NCBI GenBank assembly: GCA_021769525.1
Contig: JAETSQ010000013.1
Coordinates: forward strand, 1 to 53,464
Length of the DNA stretch: 53,464 nucleotides
Reading direction: 5' to 3'
Source of the DNA: Oscillospiraceae bacterium
GTDB lineage: Bacteria > Bacillota > Clostridia > Oscillospirales > Ruminococcaceae
Below are positions 14,953-23,744 of this stretch, one piece after another. Positions within the stretch are counted from its first letter, which is position 1; each line of letters begins with the position of its first letter. The notes below the pieces were generated by a model. The model was not told where the DNA came from and made no database searches. It saw nothing but the letters and a program-made list of their open reading frames with translations. The position numbers were made by a program, and so were the translations under genes.

Positions 14953-14974
14953 TTTGATCCCCTCCTTGATTCTT

Positions 14975-15005
14975 TTATATTATATTCAGTATAAACAGTA
15001 TAAAC
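14975..15005 (-). promoter_or_regulatory. fru operon promoter with tandem 9-bp operator
   Basis: Minus strand carries a TATAAT -10 (about 14979-14984). Upstream is a perfect 9-bp tandem repeat, CAGTATAAA on the plus strand at 14987-14995 and 14996-15004. The tandem occupies the -35/spacer region, and the -35 match itself is weak, so an activator or repressor of the DeoR/FruR type is plausible. No regulator gene is in the operon. Confidence 0.5.
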
Positions 15006-15055
15006 GAAAAAAAGCTGAAAATCTTTCCAAATTCTGAAAAAGAGCGCCGGAGGAA

Positions 15056-15098
15056 AAGGAAAAGCGCCCCCGGCTTTCGCCGGAGGCGCCTTTTGATC
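15056..15098 (-). terminator. Terminator after the zinc-ribbon gene
   Basis: GCGCCCCCGGC/GCCGGAGGCGC stem with T-rich sequence on both strands. Confidence 0.75.
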
Positions 15099-15118
15099 TT
15101 TGTTGGGGTGCCGGGATC

Positions 15119-15397
15119 TTACTGCTCTTCCTTCATGCGGGCGAAGCACTCGCTGCAGTAAACGGGGCGATCCTCACGGGGACGGAAGGGGACCTTGGCT
15201 TCCTTGCCGCAGCTGGCGCAGACGGCGGTGAACATCTCGCGGTCGGAACGCTGGCTGGCCTTGCGGGCATCGCGGCAAGCCTTGCAGCGCTGGGGCTCGT
15301 TGGCGAAGCCGCGCTCCGCGTAGAACTCCTGCTCGCCGGCAGTGAAGATGAACTCCTGGCCGCACTCTTTGCACACTAACTTCTTGTCTTCGTACAT
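15119..15397 (-). CDS. Zinc-ribbon domain protein
   Basis: 92 residues with two zinc ribbons. The first uses C9xxC12 with C38xxC41 (LVCKECGQEF...RCKACRD); the second uses CASC with CSEC (AVCASCGKEAKVPF...VYCSECFARM). Small proteins of this layout are common in Firmicutes; the function is unknown and nucleic acid or rRNA binding is only a guess. ATG 15397 has GAGG nine bases upstream. Confidence 0.82.
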   Translation of the reverse strand: MYEDKKLVCKECGQEFIFTAGEQEFYAERGFANEPQRCKACRDARKASQRSDREMFTAVCASCGKEAKVPFRPREDRPVYCSECFARMKEEQ

Positions 15398-15437
15398 AGC
15401 ATTTTACCTCGCTTATGGATTTTTACCCGCAGGCTCC

Positions 15438-15548
15438 AAAGCGAGTTCACGCATTTGGAAGTTCCGGGGGCAATATTACTCAACCTGGCGGATCCAGGCT
15501 GACGACTGGGTTTGGAACCTGCCTTCCTGGGCAGGCCCGCTTCGCTTT
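15438..15548 (-). ncRNA. Structured leader or small RNA between sigma factor and zinc-ribbon gene
   Basis: Minus-strand sequence folds as a multi-stem RNA. Closing stem AAAGCGA/TCGCTTT (15542-15548 with 15438-15444), a side hairpin CCTGCC/GGCAGG (15518-15523, 15530-15535), stem GGTTCC/GGAACT, and an apical hairpin CAGCCTGG/CCAGGTTG. An alternative outer stem GCGGG/CCTGC recalls 6S RNA, but no separate promoter or terminator is visible, so a 5' leader of the zinc-ribbon gene is equally possible. Identity unknown. Confidence 0.35.
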
Positions 15549-15557
15549 TGCCGGTTC

Positions 15558-16124
15558 CTACACCGACCGCAGCTTCCGCCGGACTCTTTGCAGGGCGTTG
15601 TCCACAGCTTTGGGGGAAGTACGAAGAAGTTGTGAAATTTCCGAATAAGAGTGGCCGCTGAGGTAGAGGGTCAGGGCTTGCTGTTCAAAACTGGACAAAA
15701 GAGCGTGGATCTTTCCGTAGAGCTCTTCCATCTGCTCCGCGATGATGATCTCATCCTCCGGACTCACCAGGCGCTCGGTGGAGCTCCCGGCCAGCTCGTC
15801 CAGGGAGGAATAGTCGCGGAGAGGGAGGCTCTTCTGGGAAAGGGCGGCCTTGGCGGCCGTCGCCATGGTGGAGCCGACGCAGACCGAAGCAAAGACAGGG
15901 AAGGCGCTTTGACGTCCGTCGTAAAGGCGGATGGCCTTTAGGAGACCGATGAGGCCTTCCTGCACCACATCCTCGGCGTCCATCCCCGGCAGATAGTACC
16001 GGGAGGCCCGGCGGCGGATCATAGGCAGATACCGGGTCACCAGCTCGGTGACGGCGGGATCGTCCCCGCTGCGGGCGGAAAGGATCAGCGCTTCATCCGT
16101 GAGGTTTTGTAGTGCCCTTGTCAT
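15558..16124 (-). CDS. Sigma-70 family factor, SigH (Spo0H)-like
   Basis: 188 residues. Region 2 (AVTELVTRYLPMIRRRASRYYLPGMDAEDVVQEGLIGLLKAIRLYD) matches the SigH-type YYxxGxDxEDxxQEGxIGL pattern. A region 4 helix-turn-helix lies at the C-terminus (LYLSGHSYSEISQLLRTSPKAVDNALQRVRRKL). It would direct RNA polymerase at transition or early sporulation genes; which regulon is unproven. Start at ATG 16124 with CAGGAG upstream; longer in-frame starts lack a ribosome site. Confidence 0.85.
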   Translation of the reverse strand: MTRALQNLTDEALILSARSGDDPAVTELVTRYLPMIRRRASRYYLPGMDAEDVVQEGLIGLLKAIRLYDGRQSAFPVFASVCVGSTMATAAKAALSQKSLPLRDYSSLDELAGSSTERLVSPEDEIIIAEQMEELYGKIHALLSSFEQQALTLYLSGHSYSEISQLLRTSPKAVDNALQRVRRKLRSV

Positions 16125-16167
16125 CTTCTGCTCCTGTAACAGACAGGCTTTGCCACATGGCCTTTTT

Positions 16168-16196
16168 ATTGTAGCCTTAAACGGTGCGGTTGTCAA
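16168..16196 (-). promoter_or_regulatory. Promoter of the SigH-like gene
   Basis: Minus strand perfect TTGACA (16191-16196), 17 bp, TACAAT (16168-16173). Confidence 0.75.
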
Positions 16197-16369
16197 GCGG
16201 TTTTTGTAGATTTTTTACAAAAAATGTTTATAGTGCAGGGGAAAGTTTGGGAAACGGAGGGGGAAAATCCCTCCCAAATACGGCTATGTGGTGGAGAAAT
16301 AAAGTCCCCGGCACCATATCTTGTGCTTTTCCGGGAAATTTCCAGTTATTTGGCAGTTTGCACAGGGAC

Positions 16370-17728
16370 TTACCGGGTGACGTCCCGCACCCACTTCCCG
16401 CCCCAGATGCGGGGGAGGGCGACGCAGATCTTGATGATCTCATCGCTGCGCAGGATGAGATAGACCAGGGGCGGAGCCCATCCCAGCCAGAGGCCGGCGG
16501 CAAAGCCGGCGGGGATGGCGATGCCCCAGAGGAAGAAGGCCTCGCAGAACAGGACGAAGCGGTTATCCCCGCCGCCCCGGAGGATGCCCATGAGGCCGAC
16601 AAAGGAGAGGGCCTGGAAGAAGGTGACCAAAGCGGCGGAGGCCATCACCTGGCGGGTGAGGACCTTGGTGGCCTCCGGGATGTTGTACATCCCGATCACC
16701 GGCCCCCGCAGAAGGAGGATCGCCCCGGCCACAAGGACGCCAAAGACGCCCCCCACCACCAGGATGGCGCGGGCCAGCTCCCTGGTGCGCCGGAGCTCCC
16801 CGGCGCCGATGCCGTTGCCCACCACCACCGCGGTGGCGTTGGAAAGGCCGACGATAAAGACCGAGGCCACCTGGACGGTGATGTTGGTGATGGAGTTGGC
16901 GGTGACGAAATCCCGGCCCATCCGGCCCATCACCACCAGCACCATGGAGTTGCCCAGGCTCCAGGCCAGCTCGTTGAGCATCACCGGGGTGACGTTCTGG
17001 AAGAAATCCCGGCGGAAGCTGTGGTCATAGCGGAGGAAAGACCCCAGGCTGAAACAGATCTTCTTTTCAAACCGCAGGAGATAGGCCCCGGCGATGGCAA
17101 ACTCCACCCCGCGGGCGATGACGGTGGCCAGGGCCGCGCCGGCCATCCCCAGGGCCGGGAAGCCCAGCTTGCCGAAGATCAGCACCCAGTTGAGGCCGGT
17201 GTTCACAAAGAAGGAGGTGATGTACACCAGCACCGAGATGCCCACCGTCCCCACCGAGCGCAGGGACATGAGCATCACGTTGGTCATACCGTTCAGGGTG
17301 TAGCTGAAGCAGACGATGGACAGGTACCCCGCCCCGGCGGCGATGACCTCCGGGTCCGGGGTGAAGCAGGCCAGGATCGCCTGGGGGAAAAAGAAGGCGG
17401 CGGCGGTGAAGAGGACGGAAAGGGCCAGGGCCACCCGGTAAGCCACCGCCAGGATGCTGCGGATGGAAGCGGTATCCCCCTTGCCCCAGTACTGGGAGAG
17501 GAGGACGTTGGCTCCGCTGGCCACCCCGAAGGTGAGCACCATGTAGACGGTGCCGAACTGGTTGGCCAGGCTGGCGCCGGAAAGCTCCACCTCCCCCAGC
17601 TGCCCCAGCATGATGGTATCCATCATACCGGTCATGTAGGTGAGCAGGTTTTGGAGAGCGATGGGGATGGCGATGCCCAGCAGGGAATTCCGCAGGGCCC
17701 GGTCCCCCAAAACGGCCAGGCAGTTCAC
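16370..17728 (-). CDS. MATE-family multidrug/sodium antiporter
   Basis: 452 residues and about twelve membrane helices in two related halves. The N-half contains MDTIMLGQLGEVELSGASLANQFGTV, the C-half NSITNITVQVASVFIVGLSNATAVVVGN, both typical of NorM/DinF-type exporters. Substrate unknown. It starts at GTG 17728 after a G-rich site (AAAGGGGGCAGG). The reading frame is monocistronic; the intergenic region on its 5' side carries repeat R1. Confidence 0.92.
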   Translation of the reverse strand: MNCLAVLGDRALRNSLLGIAIPIALQNLLTYMTGMMDTIMLGQLGEVELSGASLANQFGTVYMVLTFGVASGANVLLSQYWGKGDTASIRSILAVAYRVALALSVLFTAAAFFFPQAILACFTPDPEVIAAGAGYLSIVCFSYTLNGMTNVMLMSLRSVGTVGISVLVYITSFFVNTGLNWVLIFGKLGFPALGMAGAALATVIARGVEFAIAGAYLLRFEKKICFSLGSFLRYDHSFRRDFFQNVTPVMLNELAWSLGNSMVLVVMGRMGRDFVTANSITNITVQVASVFIVGLSNATAVVVGNGIGAGELRRTRELARAILVVGGVFGVLVAGAILLLRGPVIGMYNIPEATKVLTRQVMASAALVTFFQALSFVGLMGILRGGGDNRFVLFCEAFFLWGIAIPAGFAAGLWLGWAPPLVYLILRSDEIIKICVALPRIWGGKWVRDVTR

Positions 17729-17790
17729 AAGCCTGCCCCCTTTCTTTGGAGAGAGTCCCCGCCATTATACTACAAAGCGGCGGGAAAGGC

Positions 17791-17861
17791 AACCGGACTT
17801 CGTCCGGTTTTCGCCCTACGCTGCCTGGGCAAGGGGCGCAGGTGTGTGCCTGGAGTCTTAG
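17791..17861 (+). repeat. R-family structured repeat, copy R1
   Basis: Hairpin ACCGGAC-TTC-GTCCGGT, then TCGCCCTAC, a short variable section, GGGCGCAGGTG and the conserved TGCCTGGAGTCTTAG tail. This is the shortest of four copies. Confidence 0.7.
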
Positions 17862-17923
17862 CCAGCGTAGCCAACCCCGCGAAGAATGAAGAGAAGCCGA
17901 TACAAAATCCCCGTGTTTGGGTG

Positions 17924-17952
17924 TTGATTCTTTCCCGGAAAACCACTATAAT
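17924..17952 (+). promoter_or_regulatory. Promoter of glgP
   Basis: TTGATT (17924-17929), 17 bp, perfect TATAAT (17947-17952), 60 bp before the start codon. Confidence 0.7.
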
Positions 17953-18012
17953 AAACGTATATATGCGCCCTCTCCAGATCTTCGGAAATACAGAAAGGGG
18001 AATTTTCAGGAT

Positions 18013-20415
18013 ATGAATCGGATTCGGGACATCGTCAACGAGGACATCATCGAACAGTCTATTGTGGAGACCCTCCACAGCGAAATGTCTGTGGACCCGG
18101 AAAACGCCTCCAACGAGCAGTATTACAAGGCCAGCGCCATGGTGCTGCGGGAACTGCTGGGCTCCAAGCGCAAGGGGAACTCGGCAGAAAACTATACCAG
18201 GGGCAAAAAGCAGGTCTATTATCTCTCCATGGAGTTCCTGATGGGCCGCAGCCTGAAAAACAACCTCTACAACCTGGGGCTGGTGGAGGTGTTCCAGAAG
18301 GCCCTCCAGCGCCACGAGGTGAAGCTGGAGAGCCTCTACGAATGCGAACCGGACCCCGGCCTGGGCAACGGCGGCCTGGGCCGCCTGGCCGCCTGCTACC
18401 TGGACGGCCTGGCTACCGACGGCTACACCGCCACCGGCTACAGCATCCTCTTTGAGTACGGCATCTTTAAGCAGAAGCTCTCCGACGGCTGGCAGAGCGA
18501 GCTGCCGGATTACTGGCTCCCCGGCGGGGAGGTCTGGCTGGAGCCGGTGCCGGAGCACACCATCGAGGTGCGCTTTGGCGGCGAGGTGAAGGAGAACTGG
18601 GACGGCGCCTACCATATGGTGCGCCACACCGGCTACAGCACCGTTATGGCGGTCCCCTACAATATGTACGTCACCGGCTATGACACCGACGCGGTGAGCC
18701 TCCTGCGTCTCTGGAAGGCCCAGAGCCCCGGCATCGATATGGACCTCTTCAACAAGGGGGACTACCTGGGAGCCTTTGGACAGAAGAGCTACGCCGAGGT
18801 CATCAGCAAGGTGCTCTACCCCAACGACGACCACACCGAAGGAAAGCTCCTGCGGCTGCGCCAGCAGTACTTCCTGGCCGCCGCCGCGGTGGGGGACATC
18901 TTCCGGAGGCATATGTCCACCTACGGGACGGTGGATAACTTCTCGGAAAAGAACGCCATCCACATCAACGACACCCATCCCACCCTGGCCATCCCGGAGC
19001 TGATGCGGGTGCTGCTGGACGAGTGCGGCTACAGCTGGGAGCGCGCCTGGGACATCGTCACCCATTCCTTTGCCTACACCAACCACACCGTTATGAGCGA
19101 GGCCCTGGAGAAGTGGGACACCGGCCTGATGAAGACCCTGCTGCCCCGCATCTACCAGATCATCGAGGAGATCAACCGCCGCTTCTGCCAGGAGCTGCGG
19201 GACAGGGGCGTTTCCGAGGAGCAGATCGGCCGTATGTCCATCCTCTACCAGGGGAAGGTGCGGATGGCCCACCTCTGCATCGCCGGCAGCCACAGCGTCA
19301 ACGGCGTGTCCGCCCTCCATTCCCAGATCATCCGGGACGACGTCTTCCACCCCTTCTACCTGGTCACCCCGGAGAAGTTCAAAAACGTCACCAACGGCAT
19401 CGCCAGCCGCCGGTGGCTGATGCAGTCCAACCCCCGCCTCAACCGGATGATCTGCGACCTCATCGGGGACGGGTTCCTCCACGATTTCTCCCAGCTCGCC
19501 CGCCTGCGGGAGTTCGGCCAGGACGAAAAGGTGCTGCGGCGGATGGCGGAGATCAAAAAGGCCAACAAGGAGGACTTTGCCCGGTTCCTCCAGGAGGAGC
19601 GGGGGATCACCGTGGATCCCGGCACCCTCTTCGATGTCCAGGTGAAGCGCCTCCATGAGTACAAGCGCCAGCACCTGAACGCCCTGCACATCCTCCACCA
19701 GTACCTCTGGATCAAGGAGAATCCGAATGCCCCCTTCCAGCCCAAGACCTATTTCTTCGGCGCCAAGGCGGCCCCTGGGTACTACCTGGCCAAGCAGATT
19801 CTCAAGTTCATCTGCGACCTGGCGGTGATGATCGACAACGACCCCCAGGTGCAGGGCAAGCTGAAGGTGGTCTTTCTGGAGGAGTACAACGTCACCCTCA
19901 GCGAGCAGCTGATGCCCGCCGCCGAGATCTCGGAGCAGATCTCCCTGGCCGGCACCGAGGCCAGCGGCACCGGCAACATGAAGCTGATGCTCAACGGCGC
20001 CATCACCCTGGGCACCCTGGACGGGGCCAATGTGGAGATCCTCCAGCAGGTGGGGGACGAGAACATCCTCATCTTCGGCATGAAGACCCCGGAGGTGGAG
20101 TCCCTGAAAGCCAAGGGCTACAGCCCCCGCCACTTCATCCAGCAGAGCGGTGCCCTCCAGCAGGTGCTCTCCTTCCTGGAGCAGCACCGGCATATGCCCT
20201 CCTTTGCCAGCATGGCGGAGTACCTGAAGAACGGGGATCCCTACATGGCCGCCGCCGATTTTGAGAGCTACTGCCGCATCCAGAGCCGCTCCAGCGAGCT
20301 GTACCGGCAGGAGGCCGCCTGGCAGCGGATGTCCCTGATGAACGTGGCCGGCTCCGGCTTCTTCTGCGCCGACCGGGCCATCCAGGACTACGCGCGGGAC
20401 ATTTGGTATTTGTAA
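18013..20415 (+). CDS. glgP: Glycogen/starch/alpha-glucan phosphorylase
   Basis: 800 residues, full length for GT35. It releases glucose-1-phosphate from alpha-1,4-glucans. Visible landmarks: YYLSMEFLMGRSLKNNL and DPGLGNGGLGRLAACYLDGLA near the N-terminus, VKRLHEYKRQ in the C-terminal domain, and the pyridoxal-phosphate lysine K657 in GTGNMKLMLNGA followed by TLDGANVEI. ATG 18013 follows a purine-rich AGGGGAATTTTCAGG. The GH13 gene begins 14 bases after its stop codon, so the pair forms an alpha-glucan degradation operon. Confidence 0.96.
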   Translation: MNRIRDIVNEDIIEQSIVETLHSEMSVDPENASNEQYYKASAMVLRELLGSKRKGNSAENYTRGKKQVYYLSMEFLMGRSLKNNLYNLGLVEVFQKALQRHEVKLESLYECEPDPGLGNGGLGRLAACYLDGLATDGYTATGYSILFEYGIFKQKLSDGWQSELPDYWLPGGEVWLEPVPEHTIEVRFGGEVKENWDGAYHMVRHTGYSTVMAVPYNMYVTGYDTDAVSLLRLWKAQSPGIDMDLFNKGDYLGAFGQKSYAEVISKVLYPNDDHTEGKLLRLRQQYFLAAAAVGDIFRRHMSTYGTVDNFSEKNAIHINDTHPTLAIPELMRVLLDECGYSWERAWDIVTHSFAYTNHTVMSEALEKWDTGLMKTLLPRIYQIIEEINRRFCQELRDRGVSEEQIGRMSILYQGKVRMAHLCIAGSHSVNGVSALHSQIIRDDVFHPFYLVTPEKFKNVTNGIASRRWLMQSNPRLNRMICDLIGDGFLHDFSQLARLREFGQDEKVLRRMAEIKKANKEDFARFLQEERGITVDPGTLFDVQVKRLHEYKRQHLNALHILHQYLWIKENPNAPFQPKTYFFGAKAAPGYYLAKQILKFICDLAVMIDNDPQVQGKLKVVFLEEYNVTLSEQLMPAAEISEQISLAGTEASGTGNMKLMLNGAITLGTLDGANVEILQQVGDENILIFGMKTPEVESLKAKGYSPRHFIQQSGALQQVLSFLEQHRHMPSFASMAEYLKNGDPYMAAADFESYCRIQSRSSELYRQEAAWQRMSLMNVAGSGFFCADRAIQDYARDIWYL

Positions 20416-20429
20416 GGGAGGCGCTTCCT

Positions 20430-22295
20430 TTGTACAACAGCCGTCTGAGCTTTTACAAGACCCCCTTTGGCGCGGTGCCGGTGGGGGAACGGGTGATCTT
20501 CCGGGTGATCCCCCCGGAGGAGCTCCCGGACCCCCGCCCCGTGCTGGAGATCTTCCCCATCGGCAGGGGGGATGACCCTGCCGCCGTCACCCAGGTGGAG
20601 ATGCGGGGCCAGCCCCTCCCTGGGGAGAAGACCAGCTACAGCTGCGCCTATCTCCCGGAGGAGGCGGGAGTATACCAGTACCGTTTCCGCATCCGGGGCA
20701 GCCTGGGGGAGTTTCTCCTGCTGCGCCAGCCGGATTCCTCCGCCGGGGTGAACCAGGGGGGGCTCTGGCAGCTCACCGTCTACGACCCCTTCACCGTCCC
20801 CCAGGGGCTGGAGGGGGCCATCTTCTACCAGATCTTCCCGGACCGCTTCTGCAATTCCGGCACCCCCAAAGGGGAGCTTCCCGCCGGGCGGGTCCTCCAC
20901 CAGGACTGGGACGAGGACCCGGTGGACCGGCCCGACGCGGAGGGGAAATTCCTCTGCAACGACTACTTCGGCGGGGACCTTCAGGGCATCCGCCAGAAGC
21001 TCCCCTACCTGGCCGGCCTGGGGGTGGAGGTCCTCTACCTGAACCCCATCTTTGAGGCCCACTCCAACCACCGGTACAACACCGCCGATTATAAAAAGAT
21101 CGACCCCCTGCTGGGCAATGAGGAGGATTTCCGGGCCCTCTGCGCCGCCGCAAAGTCCCTGGGGATACGGGTGGTGCTGGACGGCGTCTTCAACCACACC
21201 GGCAGCGACAGCATCTACTTCAACCGGGAGAAGCGGTACGGGGAGCACACCGGGGCCTGCAACGACCCCCAGAGCCCCTACCGGGACTGGTACTCCTGGA
21301 GGCACTGGCCGGACAGCTACGAGAGCTGGTGGGGCTTTTTGACCCTGCCCAACGTCAACGAGGGGTGCGAGGCCTACCAGGAGTTCATCTGCGGGGAGGA
21401 CGGCGTCCTCCGGAAGTGGCTGGACGCCGGGGCCTCCGGCTTCCGCCTGGACGTGGCCGACGAGCTGCCGGACTTCTTCCTGGAGAAGATCCGGGAGGCC
21501 ATTAAAAGCGCCGGGGAGGATAAGCTGGTGCTGGGGGAGGTCTGGGAGGACGCCTCCAACAAGAACAGCTACGGCAGCTACCGCAAGTACCTCCTGGGCC
21601 ACCAGCTGGACAGCGTGATGAATTACCCCTGGCGCACCGCCATCCTCCGCTTCCTGCGCCTGGGGGAGGGGCAGGAGCTCCAGAACGCCATCATGGACAT
21701 CCTGGAGAACTACCCGCCCCAGGTATCGGGCATCCTGATGAACTGCCTTTCCACCCACGACGTGCCCCGGTGCATCACCGCCCTGGCCGCCCCGGATATG
21801 GAGGGGCGGGGCCGGGACTGGCAGCGGGAGCACAACACCTTTACCGCGGACCAGTATTACTTCGGCCGCCACATGGCGAAGCTGGCCGCCCTCATCCAGT
21901 ACACACTCCCCGGCTGCCCCAGCCTCTACTACGGGGACGAAGCGGGCCTGGTGGGCTACGCCGACCCCTTCAACCGGGGGACCTACCCCTGGGGACACGA
22001 GGACCAGGACCTGCTGGATTTCTTCCGGGAGATCGGCACCCTTCGGAAGAACAGCCCGGTGCTTCGCAAAGGGAAGTTCATCCCCCTCTGCTTTGGGGAC
22101 AGCTTCTGCGTTTACCAGCGCACCCTGGGGGCGGAGACCATCGCCGTGGCGGTGAACCGCAGCGGCGATTATCAGGAGGTGCCCTGGAGCCGCCCCCTGC
22201 CGGAGGACGCGGAGCTGCTCCTCACCGTGGGCGGCGCGGAGAGCCTCCACGGCCTCCATCCCCGCTCCGCCGTCATCGTGCGGATCCGGGAGTGA
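20430..22295 (+). CDS. GH13-family alpha-glucan hydrolase (neopullulanase / maltodextrin glucosidase-like)
   Basis: 621 residues from TTG 20430, the only start suitably placed after GGGAGG. An N-terminal beta-sandwich (carbohydrate-binding or GH13_20-type N domain, about 1-120) is followed by the TIM barrel with DGVFNH, GFRLDVADE (nucleophile D341), GEVWED (acid/base E370) and STHD (D444), and a C-terminal beta domain. It would hydrolyse maltodextrins or branched stubs left by the phosphorylase encoded just upstream. No signal peptide is seen, so it is cytoplasmic. Exact specificity is not readable from sequence. Confidence 0.92.
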   Translation: MYNSRLSFYKTPFGAVPVGERVIFRVIPPEELPDPRPVLEIFPIGRGDDPAAVTQVEMRGQPLPGEKTSYSCAYLPEEAGVYQYRFRIRGSLGEFLLLRQPDSSAGVNQGGLWQLTVYDPFTVPQGLEGAIFYQIFPDRFCNSGTPKGELPAGRVLHQDWDEDPVDRPDAEGKFLCNDYFGGDLQGIRQKLPYLAGLGVEVLYLNPIFEAHSNHRYNTADYKKIDPLLGNEEDFRALCAAAKSLGIRVVLDGVFNHTGSDSIYFNREKRYGEHTGACNDPQSPYRDWYSWRHWPDSYESWWGFLTLPNVNEGCEAYQEFICGEDGVLRKWLDAGASGFRLDVADELPDFFLEKIREAIKSAGEDKLVLGEVWEDASNKNSYGSYRKYLLGHQLDSVMNYPWRTAILRFLRLGEGQELQNAIMDILENYPPQVSGILMNCLSTHDVPRCITALAAPDMEGRGRDWQREHNTFTADQYYFGRHMAKLAALIQYTLPGCPSLYYGDEAGLVGYADPFNRGTYPWGHEDQDLLDFFREIGTLRKNSPVLRKGKFIPLCFGDSFCVYQRTLGAETIAVAVNRSGDYQEVPWSRPLPEDAELLLTVGGAESLHGLHPRSAVIVRIRE

Positions 22296-22316
22296 CCAAA
22301 AGGCATAACAAAACCA

Positions 22317-22353
22317 CAAAGCAGCCGGGGGATCTGTCTCCCGGCTGCTTTTA
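22317..22353 (+). terminator. Terminator after the alpha-glucan operon
   Basis: AAAGCAGCCGGGGGA paired with TCTCCCGGCTGCTTTT, ending in T residues. Confidence 0.88.
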
Positions 22354-22383
22354 TGTGAGGCGGCGCCTTTTTTGGTCCGACAG

Positions 22384-22514
22384 TGGTCAACCCGCGCAGG
22401 CTTTAGAGGAGGTTTGCTGCATTGCGCAAAATTGGCCGCTTTTCTTTTTGCTTCTTTTTCTTTTCTCGTGAAAAGAAAAAGAAGTGGGGTCTGGGGCAAC
22501 GCCCCAGATTGGCG
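22384..22514 (+). repeat. C-family intergenic repeat, copy C3
   Basis: A leader distantly like that of C2, then GCCGCTTTTCTTTTTGC, the CTTCTTTTTCTTTTC/GAAAAGAAAAAGAAG hairpin and a CTGGGGC/GCCCCAG hairpin. Confidence 0.7.
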
Positions 22515-22586
22515 TAAACAATGGCATTCCCGTCCCATTTTTCCATATATATAGGGTATACGGAAAAGGGAAAAGGAGCGGGGAGC

Positions 22587-23738
22587 ATGGGGAGGAAAAG
22601 ATATGCGGGGCTGGCCCTCCTGGGGGCGGCGATGGCGGCGCTGCTGGGGGTGACCCCCGCCTGGGGGGAATGCCTGGTGACCGGGAGCGACTACGGGGTG
22701 GGGGCGCGGGCGGCGGTGGTGATGGAGGCCCAAAGCGGGACCCTGCTCTTCGCCCAGGAGCCCCACAAGCGCCTGCCCATGGCCAGCACCACCAAGATCA
22801 TGACCGCCCTCCTGACCCTGGAGCAGGAGGACCTGGATGAGGAATTTATCGTGGACCCGAAGGCCATCCGGGTGGAGGGGTCCTCCATGGGCCTCCGGGA
22901 GGGGGACACCGTGACCCTGCGGGCGCTGGCGGGGGGGATGCTCACCGCCTCCGGCAACGACGCCGCCGGGGCCGCCGCGGTGCGCATCGACGGCAGCAAG
23001 GAGGCCTTTGCCCGGCGGATGAACCGCCGGGCAAAGGAGCTGGGGATGCTGGAGACCAGCTTTGTCACCCCCTCCGGCCTGGATGCGGAGGACCACTACT
23101 CCACCGCCTACGATATGGCCCTCCTGGGCCGGGCGGCCCTCCGGAACCCCGTCTTTGCGGAGATGGTGGGACAGAAGCGCCTCTCCCTCACCTACGGCAA
23201 CCCGCCCTACCAGCGCAGCCTTCTGAACCACAACCGCCTTCTCTCCCTCTACCCGGATGCCATCGGCATCAAGACCGGCTTTACCAAGACGGCCGGGCGG
23301 TGCCTGGTCTCCGCCGCCCGGAGGGACGGGGTGACCCTCATCGTGGTGACGCTGAACTGCGGCGACGACTGGAACACCCACATGGCCCTTTACGAGCGGT
23401 ACTTCCCCATGGTGACGGCCCAGGAGCTGCGCCCCAAGGGGGAGCTTTCCCTGCCGGTGACCGGCGGGGAGGCCCCGGAGGTAGCCCTTTGGGCCACCGA
23501 AAGCCCGGTCCTGGCCCAGGTCCGGGGGCAGGAGGCAATGATCGAAGAAAAAATTTTTGCCCCGAATTTTTGGTACGCCCCTATTTTAGAGGGTGACATT
23601 GTCGGCAAAATCGTATATTATAAGGAGGGACAGCCGGTAGGGGAAAGTCCCCTGGCCGCCGCCGGCACCGTCCGGGCCGTTGCCCCGCCGGAGCCGCCCC
23701 CAAAGAAAGGGCTGTTCTCCTGGCTAAAAGAGCGGTAG
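22587..23738 (+). CDS. D-alanyl-D-alanine carboxypeptidase (DacF/PBP5-type)
   Basis: 383 residues, secreted: signal peptide about 1-27 (cleavage near PAWG). Penicillin-binding motifs S67-T-T-K70, S122-G-N124 and K228-T-G230 are all present, followed by a PBP5-type C-terminal beta domain and a short basic tail (SWLKER). It trims the terminal D-Ala of peptidoglycan stem peptides. The C-terminal amphipathic anchor is weak. Start at ATG 22587 after AAAGGAG. A second family member is encoded at 49.8-51.0 kb. Confidence 0.93.
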   Translation: MGRKRYAGLALLGAAMAALLGVTPAWGECLVTGSDYGVGARAAVVMEAQSGTLLFAQEPHKRLPMASTTKIMTALLTLEQEDLDEEFIVDPKAIRVEGSSMGLREGDTVTLRALAGGMLTASGNDAAGAAAVRIDGSKEAFARRMNRRAKELGMLETSFVTPSGLDAEDHYSTAYDMALLGRAALRNPVFAEMVGQKRLSLTYGNPPYQRSLLNHNRLLSLYPDAIGIKTGFTKTAGRCLVSAARRDGVTLIVVTLNCGDDWNTHMALYERYFPMVTAQELRPKGELSLPVTGGEAPEVALWATESPVLAQVRGQEAMIEEKIFAPNFWYAPILEGDIVGKIVYYKEGQPVGESPLAAAGTVRAVAPPEPPPKKGLFSWLKER

Positions 23739-23744
23739 GCGAAA

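Noticed and set aside
16184-18016. 610-residue plus-strand frame opposite the MATE gene
   Set aside because: Antisense shadow with Gly/His/Asp-rich composition; it ends inside the glgP leader.
22372-22554. Small open frames reading FLFASFSFLVKRKRS and similar in the C repeats
   Set aside because: They arise whenever the CTTCTTTTTCTTTTC hairpin is translated. No start context and no conservation beyond the repeat itself.
20388-23381. 997-residue minus-strand open frame
   Set aside because: Runs antisense across the GH13 gene, repeat C3 and the carboxypeptidase gene; no family signature, explained by codon-position GC bias.
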